From assembly GCF_000003815.2 (NCBI RefSeq), contig NC_049993.1:16328897-16392896 (forward strand): 64,000 nt of DNA. Direction: 5' to 3'. A program made the position numbers and the translations under genes. Below the pieces are notes generated by a model. The model did not search any database, was not told the origin of the DNA, and worked only from the letters and a program-made list of their open reading frames with translations. Every line of letters starts with the position of its first letter. The first letter of the stretch is position 1. Positions 37,101-49,100 of the stretch are shown one piece after another. The DNA comes from Branchiostoma floridae. Its lineage: Eukaryota; Chordata; Leptocardii; Amphioxiformes; Branchiostomatidae.

Positions 37101-40100
37101 AAAAAAAGATTCACCTGCATGGCTCATTCCAACCCATTTCAGTTGTCTTCTCAAGTTCTTGCATGGCTGCTGAGTTTTGATTTTGGTATGTTTTTCTTTT
37201 TGTGTCTTGTGCCCTCCCTTTTAGTTCCTGGTGCCCCTCCCCGCGATGTAAGTGGTACAGCCTTGGACTCAGAGACTATCCAAGTCCGCTGGCAACCCCC
37301 TCCGTCGGACCTTCAGAACGGGGTGCTCACGGGCTACAAAGTAGCGTACAAAGAGAAAGACGGACAAGGAGGCGATACCATCTTGGATCTGCCCCCAACG
37401 GAGCAATCCTGTACCATTCCGGGGCTAAAGAAGTGGACGGAATACGAAATCTGGGTCCTCGCTTGTACCGTAGTCGGCGACGGACCCAGAAGCGAAGCAC
37501 TCGTCGTGCGAACTGACGAAGATGGTATGTGCGGGTTTCCGTTTCGATTAGCACACCACACTACTACAGTCTCTTCCACTATCTCCTACTCCGTATCTTG
37601 GCGGCATTTGGTGCTAACGCTAGGTGCTAAGCAGGCTGTGGTGCTCCCTTGTAGTGGCTGTCTTTGTGGACAAATGTGTCGTTACTGTTCCTTGTGCTGA
37701 GCTAGTGGGTAACTCTTAGACTGTTAAAGGATTTCCGGACTAATCCGTTAATGTGTTATCTAACAGTGTCTGTTCTGTGTCTTTTTTGTAACATGTTTAG
37801 GGATCTCTAACCGCCCTTTAACGTTTTCCTCCTGAAGAAACTAACTAACCGTTGTCTGAACTGAAAACTACTTGAATGTACTTTGCTAACCACTTAATAG
37901 GTTATTACACATACTTTTGTATGTAAGTTTTTTTGTTAGATTGTCTTTTGGAAACACTAAATCAAAGGACTGGTATGTTATCTTAAAAAGTTTCATTGAG
38001 AAATATGATTTTGAAGTTCTGGAAACAAGGTCTTTTGACACATCTAGTGGGTGAGACCTTGTTTCAGCTGGAACGTTCCTTGCAAAAAGGATAGAAATTG
38101 ATTGGTATTTGTAACTGAATAAATTTCAGCTGCTTTATAGTTATACATGTATGTTGGCAAGTTTTTGTTCTTTTTTGCAACTTTCCCAATGTTCGTCAAA
38201 CCCAATTTTTGATGCGTTTTTCTTGTCTTTGAATTACCAAGGTCAGCTTAAACTCACTCAGGTAAGAGGTTACAAAATACCTAGATGTAGACAGCCTTAC
38301 TATCATAATGAGGGCTGTTTATGTCATCCGAACGAAAATTAATCCGCTGGCCATTTTTCGATCCCACAGTGCCAGGTCCTCCTCGACGCGTAAACGCCGA
38401 GCCAATCAACTCCACCTACATCATGGTTACCTGGCGACCGCCCCGCCCGGAACTGGCCAACGGGAACGTACGCGGCTACCAGATCCACTACCAGAGGCTC
38501 GCGTCGAGCGGGGAGCCAGTCGGGTACCCGATGATGAAGGACGTTATGAACCCAGAGACCGAGGTTCGTTTCCCGTAGCTCAGACACTAACACATACCCA
38601 GGGGTGGATGGTATCTGAGGATCCATCCAAGGCAGTTGTCTGTAAGAGACGTGCTGAAGTGTAAAGCTTTGCTGTGTACTTAGATCAACGGTCTCCCCAG
38701 CGTTTGTTCACCAGTGCCGCGAAGAAATTAAAGATCTTCATTTTTTATTATTTTTCCCAACCAAGTGCTTGTCTTGGCAACCAGATTTTGCGAGGGGCAA
38801 CTACATTTTGAGCCTCAAATGTTACCCATGGTTGCCCAGGCCTAAGCACTTGATATCCGCGAAATACGAGATTGCTGGTTATCTGTTTCTATCCAGAACA
38901 TTATTGCTACCAAATCTGGGGAGACCTCTGATCATAAGTACATTTTCTAATGGTTCAAATGCTGTTTCAAACAGCATTGCATGGTCTTACAAACTCTCTT
39001 CGTAGTTGCTGAGAAAAACAACAACATTCTTCAAAGAAGATGGATGTAGAAGCGAAAGACTCTTTGGTCACAAAAAGGAAGTTTTAGGATCTGAAACATA
39101 AAGTTGAATGTTGTAGCAATGAGTAGTTTGTAGCCTGATGGTCTGAAAAGTGTATTTGTTGTAGCATGTTGTGGAACTGCATGGTGATGCCTTACTCTTT
39201 CCCTCGTAGGATGTAGCCAGGATCTGATCCTTGCTTTAATAGTTTGCCCAAAAGAAGGTTTGTCTATAGGTGTGAACCACCAACCCCCGCATGTGGAATG
39301 CCTACTGACTCCGTACTTGCTTCTTCTTTTCACCCCCAAGTTCTTTCCCCACTGATTGTTAATGTCTTGAGAGGTGGTTCCTACCCCTACCTCTTGTACT
39401 CTCTTTCTCTCTCAAGCAGTCTATTCTGGACTTGTATCAAACTAACGCTTTCTTCCCTACTTTGCAATCTTTGCCAACAATCTTGTGAACAATTCTCAAT
39501 ACTAGGAAATAACAGTAAGTACATTACTGGTGGCTCCTCTTTCGCCTTTTAGACCCTCTTTCGGCTCTTCTCGCTTCATGCCACCGCATTCCACGAGTCC
39601 TATAAAGTCATGGAGGTTATCACGTCAAAACCATGGTCATGTCTGGGCAAAACCATGGCAATGTCATGACAAAACCATGGCCTGAGGAGAAACCATGGCA
39701 GAACTCCACACACGCCGGCGGGAAAACCATGGCAATGTCACAGCAAAGTCATGGCAATGTCGGGCAGAACCATGGTGATACCACGTGAAGACCATGGCGT
39801 CGTCACCTCTCAAAAACCATGGCGATTTCACGCGAACAGCCCACAAACCATAAGCGTCACTACCAACGTCATTGCAACACCACGCGCTCTTTGTGTGCAT
39901 GCGAGCATCCAGTAATCGACAACGATAACAGAACTATTGGGAGTCAGAGCTATTTGCATGGGTCAAGTGACTACTGCATTCTACCCTCTCCCCAAACTGC
40001 AGTATCTTTATGATGATAAAAGTACAAATTTCATTCATCGTCAATTTTCCTTAGAAAGATATATTGATTTCAGTTATCTTTGGCATTGTTGAGAAGTTTT

Positions 40101-43100
40101 TGAACTTAAAGCATGTGTTAGATTTGCACAGAAAGTGATTTGCTTACAAGCAAGATTAGTTGCAAAATTTTCCAACCATTTTTTTCTAAGAAGAAGTTAA
40201 AAAACATTTGACAAACAGTCAGTCATCTTGGACCTCTTGAGGAATTGCAGATTGGGGAGGGGGGCGGTGAATGGGTGTAGCTTTGACTTTCCATAGTTCT
40301 CCTTCATAAAGGATTCTGGATGCCAGGCCCCTCTCAGTCAGTGTTTGCACGTTGATCTTAGCTGGATACGGAATGGACACCAAAAAAATACAGACTCAAC
40401 AACTCATATTCCTTTTTCTCTTTCTCTCTCTATCTCTCACTCCAACCATAGCAACCATCTACCTTCTCTGGGTGGTATAGAATGACTGATGATGATGATG
40501 ATGATAGAACCTTTTAGGATAGAACTGTGTCTAATGACCTTGACTGTAACTTGATAGGAAGAAAGAAGTTTGATGTTTTTCATGTTTTAAGACCACAAAG
40601 AGGTGTAGTAGTACAGGATATGCTGGTTGTAACCTGTGGCACATGTTTTAGCGATTACTTTGTACATCGTAGTCGTTATAGAGTGTATTCATATGATACT
40701 TGCTGCCATATTTTTGTCCTCTTTGCATTTCAGTTGCCTGCATTTGTTGAATATTTTGAAAAATCTTATTTCAATCTTAAAGGAAAGAAGAATTTTTAAG
40801 AAGTTGCCAACAAGACACAAATGCAGTGAAGGCTTGAGCAATTGTTCAGTGAAATGCAAATGGATATCAAAATGGCAGACAGCATTCATTTTCATTACAC
40901 TCTCTCAATTGATATGAAAATCATGATTGAATACACTCTATAATTTGGTTGAGTTAGTTATATTGTAAATCTTAAAGAAGTGTGCCAAAAGGAACAAACT
41001 TAAGAGTCGAATGTCTCAGAGACTTCTTGAGAAGTCACTTGTCAAGAAAGACATCGACCTTCCTCTGAGGAGGAGCAAGTTGAGTGAGGGTTTGTTTTTC
41101 AGTGGCTGATTTTCTTTATGCTGTCTCTGCCTATAGGAAATGGCTATAGGAGCCCTGGAGCCGGATACGAAGTACTCAGTGCAAGTGGCAGCGTACACCC
41201 TCAAGGGGGATGGACAACGCAGCAAGCCAAAGGAAGTTAGCACGCTTGGAAATGGTAAGAACTTCATGACAGAATATACTGGCTCAAGTTTTGAGCTCAG
41301 TTTTTACATTTGTGTCTTTGTAGTCCATACTGACAATGACTTTCTCTCCTTGACCCATCCCTTTTCCTGTGGATAGGATTTGGAAAAAGTACATGGCATT
41401 TCTTTGCTGTATTATTGTATTTCAGACAGCAAAGGAAGTAGACGCATCACTTCATTTTTGGGGAACACTTTAGTCGAAATGTTCTTCTGTTTAACTTGTT
41501 TTCTTTCCAGACGAAAAGGTTGAGCCTACCAAGAAAAAACCCAAACCTAAAAAAAGGGATCGAGGTTTGTGATGCCTTGACATGTGCCCCCCTCCCCCGA
41601 CTGTTCAAGACTGCATTGGCTTTCTTAGAAAAAAGACTTTTGCAGTGTAGCAGAGGATGATGTTTGCTTTTTTTCTTATCGACAATGCAATGAACTGATC
41701 ATGATTTCAGTGAAAAACAGGCTTTTTCTTGTATGAGGCATGTGGATCCAGGAAACTGATTTGTATGATTTATCAAAATGTAGCTTAGCATCCTTCATAG
41801 ACTTCTAGCAGTGCAGGCTTTTATTTATATGGGGCTGCACGGACACTCCGCTTCACATCATTGCTGCTAGAAGCCTGCGAAGGAGCCTAGGCAAAGCTAC
41901 ATGTACATGTATAGTTTCCTATGAGCTTGTCGTTTATGGGCTTTGCAAAGCAAGCCTTTTTTTTTCTTTTGGAACTGTATGTTTTATGAGGGATTCCTGT
42001 TTGTGTTTGAAACAGTGCACTGGCTATGCAACAGAGTTGCAATGCATCAAGTTGCTAGACCTGTTTTTTTGAAAGTGTGGTCCAGTTTTTCTACCTGTTT
42101 GCGTGACTGCAACAACATGCTGAAATTGTGAACAGGAAGACCTCAGCGTTTGCAAACTGAAGCATGTAACACAGTGTAACACAACTCTCACTGTCGAGGA
42201 ATGTTTGTGGCCCTCTCTGGAGGCCTGACTGGCGGGAGAGCTGCCAGAAATGAGCTTTATTCAGACAAAAACATGGTGTCCTAACTTATCTGGCCCTTTC
42301 TTCCAGTGCCCAACAAGCCGCCAGTGGAGCTGACCCGGACCCGGGACGGTGTTCAGGTGGAGTGGACCACACCGACTAGGACGTTTGGACAAGTCCGTGG
42401 TTACCGCGTGCGCTACGGCCGCAAGGGAGAAGACCTGCGCATCATGCAGTTCTCTGCGTCCACTGACTACTATGTCTTCACTGGTCTCGGTAAGCAAACT
42501 TTATATTTCAAGGAAAGAACATGTTTACTTTATTTCTTTCTAAGATAAAGGAAAGAAAGATTTGACATTTGTAGTAGTATCTGGCTACAGTGTTGGTTAC
42601 ATTTTGCTAGAGTAGAAATACTTGTAGCTGCATAATTCATTTCTTATTCTTAAACCTTAGAAAGTCCTCTTCTTTAAAGAAACTTGTGTGAAATACATTG
42701 TTTTTGGAAATTGTTTCTAAAGTTGTTTGCCCTTATTCTTATACAGCCAAGGGAACACTGTACGAATTCCGTGTTGCGGCCAAGAACGGCGCAGGGGTCG
42801 GCGAAGAGAACATCCAGCAGTTCGAAACCCCCGAGGATCGTCCGGACGGTCCGCCTGAAAACATCACTTCGACCGCGGTGGACGCCAGGACCATCAAACT
42901 GGCCTGGGACGCGCCCACACTCCAGCTGAGAAATGGCAGGATCACCAAATACAGCGTGCGCTATAACGACAAGTCCAACAACGGTCCGGAGATCACTAAC
43001 ATCACCACCATGCAGGAGATTATGTACAGGAACCTGCGGCCGAGCACGCAGTACGTGTTCCGCGTGCGCGCTCACACGAGTGTCGGCCCCGGTCCCTGGA

Positions 43101-46100
43101 GCTCCCTGGTCCAGCAGGGTACCCTGTATGCAAGTGAGTCAACCACCTAGTCTATGCCTTTTCCTCGAGAAAGAAAGAACCATCATCTGACAATCTTAAC
43201 AGGAAAAACACTTCTAATCTTACTGCATCCTCACATTTCCTCCCCAGACCATTCTTTCCTTCATTCTATCGACGTAACTGTCTTTTAAAAACTTTTATTT
43301 CATTTTCTTGTCCTTTGCTTTACTTGTCAGATTTATTTTCTACTTTAACAGAGTTTCTTAACCAAGTCATTTGTAGTTCTGTCTAATTTTTATTAAGATT
43401 TGATTTAACGTGGATAATTGTAATAATTACATGCATGTATGTGTATGTGTTTATAATTTGCTTTTGTGAGTCGTTACCTCACTGTATTTAATTTGTGTGG
43501 AGTTTGTAATTTAGTTTGATTTAATTTGATAAATCTGGGAAGGAAAAGATGGAAAGGGAAGCCAGTAAGACTCGGAACGATTGAGAGGTTTCTGCTAGTG
43601 GAAGCAACTAGCGTGATGTGTTGTTTTTTTGTGCCTACTTTTTTCCAGATCCGACCACTTCAAGCCAAACAGTTCCCAACACCAAACCAGAAGAAGAGAG
43701 TATGTAAACACTGTGCCTCAAATAGAACTGTCAAAACTTTTCGGAAAATGTTATTTCTACTTCTCTACTGGGCAAGTTACAGTACCAATCAGTTTGCTAT
43801 ATTTCTGATGTGTTCATTCATATTTACTTGTACCACACATGTACATCGATAATGCTTTTGGCCGGTATACTGATGAAGTCATCGCAGATGCTTGCTAAAT
43901 GTGTTGTGAATGCATGGCAAGAACATTCTCATGTATTACTGGTTGGTACTGTATCTTGCTCAAGTTTGTTTGACAGTTAAATACACTAACCTGATGAATA
44001 TAGTTGAAAGTTTCTTCTGTTGTTAAATTCTATCAATCTATGTTTTTGTACTCTTGATTTCTGTCCTTTAAGTTATGGCAATTTCCTTCATTCTTTAAGT
44101 TGAAATCCTCACAGTATAGATTTATAGTTGACACCTTTTTTTACAAGTTTGCACTGGTCTTCAGTTGCTTCAGTTTTGGTTGATATTACTTAATACTATA
44201 AACTGGAATTGGTTTTGTTACCTCTTGCATTTTTCAATATTATTTGTCATAAAGCAGGGTTGCTTCTAATCGGTAAAATAGACTTTTTTTCTGTTCAAGT
44301 TTGCAGTGTGAAATGTAAGATTCGAAGCATGTTATTCCCAGAGAAGTACACTTAATAACCCTTCATTTTCTCCCCTCAGTGATGGCCAAGCCCCTGAACC
44401 CCCAGGCAGAGACCCTGAGCCCCACGTCCATCAAGGTGTGGTGGCAGATGCCGGCCAACGCGCTGGACGGGCTGATCGGGTATCGCATCACCTACTCGCG
44501 CAACCCCACCGGAGACGACTCTACCTGGCTCAGCAAGGTGAGCATAGTAGTCTTTATGGAAGTGTGCTATTTAGATCACATATCATAGTGTCTTTCTGCC
44601 ACAAATTCACGTTACCATTTCATCTCACCGGCAAATAACCTCACCTCAGCAGTACAACAGCATACTATGCTGCGTAGACAAGTATTTTCCCCATAAAGCT
44701 TAGAAAAGTAGCTGAGAAAAGGAAGAAGCTTGTCTTTGGCAAGTTTTGAGTTTATCAATGAAGTATCAAGGAAATATATCTGGAAAGGGTTGGAACACAG
44801 CATTTTATTTAAACAAAAGTATGATAGCAAGAGTAGGGATGTTTATTTAATACATATCTATACATTGGTCAGGCACAAAGGAGAAAATAGTGGGCATATT
44901 TTTGAGTGCCTTTCAACCCCACTCATTCATTCCTCACTCACTAAGATAAAGTGTTCCTTTCTTCGAGTCATTTCACATCTGTCTCTTCCTGTCCTGTAGC
45001 CCTCTGTGCGTGTTGTTTGTGTGGACGTGAGTAAGCTCAGTCCTGCAGCTTTGTAAACTTCAACACAGGGCAAGAAGGATTGCATATCTTCATCAATGAA
45101 GTCGGGGTTTTTTTTAAGACGTACAAAATTTCTTTTGCCATTAAGTTGTACGTTCTTTGGTTTCTTCATACATATTCATCCTTTGTCAACAAAGTCTTTT
45201 TTCGATAAAAGAAACAGAAAAAATTATTTTCAAATTCACAGTCAAGTTCTTTTGTTCATTCATTCATATTCATTACCCTGTCTGCATACTTAAGTATATC
45301 CCTGATAGGGAGTTTGCAGACTATAGACTAGAACCAGAGCATGTTGTAAAATTGTTTTCCTTCCTTCCTTCATTCTATCTTGACACCCTCTCATGATCCT
45401 TCCTGGCCTGCCCTTTAGCTTCCTTCTTACACTATTTTCCTGTAGAATACATCACATTCATTCCAATACTCATATTGTATATCTATTACGTAAGATAAAT
45501 ATTTCCTTTTTCACCAAAGCTAATGGCTTTTTACCCTTTGTCTTGCAGGATGTTGGCCTGGTGACACAGGCAGTTATAGGGAACCTGGAGGAACAGACTG
45601 AATACAGCATTCAGGTCACACCGCTGTACGTGAGAGGGGTGGGACCGTCTTCGGACATTATGATCCACAGGACACAGCAGAACGGTATGCCATATGTTCT
45701 TGTTCTGTACATACAGCATTGTACCTGAAATAACATTGAATCTGAGCTTCACTTGCAAGTTCTAAAAGTGTCGTTTTCATCTATAAGATCATCAGTTTTC
45801 ATTGTTATTTTTGTTCTGTTTGTGTTGACTGTTGGTATCTGTGTAAGACAGAAACAAGATAAGCCCAAGTAAACCATTTTGTCATAAGCATTTTCATAAG
45901 AGAAAAGTCCTAGCAGTCTTCCTCTGCAACAGAAGTACTGAAAATAACATTTTGGAAAGGGAATATTGTAACATTGCCAAGTGACATGTTTTTTAAGATC
46001 TTTATTTCATTTTTCTAACAATAAACAACAGTAACACACAGTGGCATGAAAATTGAAAACAAAACACATGCAGTAACACAAATATCAAAACATAAAAACC

Positions 46101-49100
46101 ATAGACCATTGGTTTGACAAAACGTGACATTTTGCATGTATTTTTCCTCTGTAGTTCCTGGCACTCCGCGTAACGTCCTGGTGAAGACGTCTGACACCAA
46201 CAGGATGGTTCTGCAGTGGGACCGGCCCATCGACGGGGCAGACAACGTGCAGAGCTACAAGGTGGGTACAACAAGCAAGCAGACAAACAAACAGACAGAA
46301 ATCGTGAAATACCCTGTCCAGCATATTGCAATATAAACGTATGACTTCACACACATTTGTCAGTTGTTAGTTTCAACTTTTACTGTAGTAGATACAACAA
46401 TCACTTGTTGAATTTACAGCATTTCAATCTTGAAAATAGTTAGAAAGTATATACATGTATTACTTTTTAGTAGTATGAAGTTTTATACTGCTGGGGGGTC
46501 TCTAACATGGGGTTGGGCTAGTCTTCTAGTCGGCTAGTCTTCATACTGTGCTTTCAAGCAGCTCTGTCCAGAGTTGTCCATGCTGGTTAAGCCAAACAGC
46601 TTAATGTCCACCCTAGCATCTACAATGAACAAAGTTTATTGTATGCTCAGGTTAACTACTCTAAAGTCATTATTCTACTTCTTTTGCCAACAGATTAAGT
46701 ACTATGCTGACAAGCAGTTCCTGGATGAGTCCGGCAAGAAGAAGTCGTACGAGTTCAGTAACACCATCGTGACCTCGGTCAACTCCAAGCAGCAGGAGAT
46801 CTCGGACCTGAAGCCGCACACCACCTACTTCTTCGAGATCTGCGTCATCCGCGAGAACGGCCAGGAGGGGCCCGTCATCAAGACGTTTGAGAAGACGCTC
46901 AGAGATGGTAGGCAGTGTTGTTGTGTTTGGTCTTTTTGACACACTCCATGTAGAAAAATTTGCGGTTACGTCGGTGGCACCAACTTAAAATCCTTGAAAA
47001 AAATAAAAAGTCTAAGAACTAGCTGGATAGCTGATACGCACAATCCTGTTTTCTTACATGTACAGTACATGACATTTTGGTGTCTGTCAGTCAGTCTGTC
47101 TTCAGGGCAATACTTACTGTTAAGTACATGTAGCTGTGTTGATAAGACTTTGATGTGTTCAGTCTTTTGAATGCACTCCAGGTAATTAAAGCCTACTTAG
47201 GGTTAAAAGAAACTCGGCAGCCAAGTCCACATGTACAGTGCCAGCTTGAAAATCCTAGCAGAAAGTGAGTCTAAAATAAAAACTTACTTTAGCATTTTCT
47301 GAATGAATGTCTTACTTCCTGGCCTTCAGTCACATTGGGCAAGTTTCCATCTATATAGCTCTGTCCACTCAGCACAGAATGAAGAAAAGAAGAAAAGAAG
47401 ATCAGAGGTGTAACACCTGTCTTATTTTTCAGTCCCAGGAGTGGTGAAACCTCCAAGCTTCCAGGCCAAGGACTCCACTGAAACCACGCTTCCCATGACT
47501 CTGGTGCGGAGTTCGGAGGAGAACGGACCTGTCGAGTAAGTAGCACTGTATTTTATCTTTTGTATATCTTTTATACACTTTATTGAACAAATGTACATTG
47601 TACGTTATACAAACTGACTTGACTGTGGCTCTGTCTCAATCAATATGACTTAAAATGACTACAAGTAATGTTAGGAAAACATGCATTAGCTGGCAATGTT
47701 GGAATTGATAACTGTGAAACCACTGTACGATACCTGAGATGGGAAAGCGATCATATCTTGTATCGCCATCTTGGAAGTCGTAATAAAAAGGACCAAAATG
47801 GTACTTGCTAATAATGATCTCTTCCTCCCCAATCTTGTTGCAGGTCCTACGTGATTGTAGTGGTCCCTGTTACGAAGGGTTCCGATGGTAACTACGTGAT
47901 GCCTCGAAAGGCCCCCGATGACTATACTGATGAAGAGTTGCAGGGAACTGTGCAGGCACTAGCATCATCCGACTCTGTAAGTCCTGTAGACTCATTGTTG
48001 CAATCTATATTGTATTATACAGAGAGAACTTTATTGCACGACATTTGTACATGGTACAATGTATGGCAACAACTATTAGTATTACACAAAGTGCAAAATT
48101 GGTGTATAGAATAAGACTTAACATCCTAATTAACATAACAAGAAGGGCTAACACAAGTCTTTGATATAGTGTTACAATTGAGTTGGGCTAATCATGAGTT
48201 TCATTATTCTTTCTAATAGCAAAGCAGTCTTTGATATATATTTGCCTATCTTTGCATTATGGGAGTTGTGGCATCTAAAGATATATACAAATCTGTCTGA
48301 AGCATTGAGTCCCTTACATACTAGTGTAGACATAAGCTTTAGTTCTTCTCTATTTACAAACCGCTCTCCATTTATACCTCTAAAATCTTGCCATTGAGAG
48401 CAAGAAACCTTGCTGACCTTATGACAATTTCATGTCACCTGGCACAAGAGAAGAAAAGGAACACTATTTCATAACTTGGTTGTATGGAACAAATCTGGTC
48501 ACCCATGTAGTTTAGCAACCTATAGTCTTATTTGATGTTGAAATGACACTCCCCAAACAATTGTCTATTACATTACCAAACACAATTCTAATATTATTAT
48601 ACCGACTGATATTTTACCAGGTCTTGCCGGCACGTCCTTACATCGCTGCCAAGTACAAGGCTGAGGACTTCCCCACGGCGTTTACCGTTGGCGACGGGAG
48701 CAGGGTGAACGGGTTCTACAACAAGCCCCTGGAGACGGGGAAACACTACGTGGCTTTCCTGCGTGCCTACATCCCACCTCGCCCCCCACCTGCTAACCCT
48801 GGGGTAGGTAGTAGATACTTGTCTTTCAGTAGGAGATAATGTTTTAAAGGCATGCTGTACTTCAGAGGACCCGCCAGATAAATTACATTGAGGTGTATCC
48901 AATTATATTTCGAACAAACTTCAACTGGGGCGCTCCTAAGAAGTACTTGGTTGAGCTTGAAAATTACTTAAAATTTGTGTTTCTAGATACTTGTTTTCCA
49001 GTAGGAGATAAATCTTTAACCTTAAGTGCATTGTAGTAACGGTTTGGCTACAACTTTGGTTATGGGTTTAGCTGTAGGGATAAGTTTGCAAAAGATATTA

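Noticed and set aside
38242-38261. 20-nt exon-like segment (taccaag ... gtaaga) before FN5
   Set aside because: Good splice sites, but 20 nt breaks the phase 1-1 requirement, and the alternative 15-nt version contains an in-frame stop.
40428-40450. CT-rich tract and ccatag acceptor in the FN5 intron
   Set aside because: Available donors give 20 or 23 nt, neither compatible with the phase 0-0 junction.
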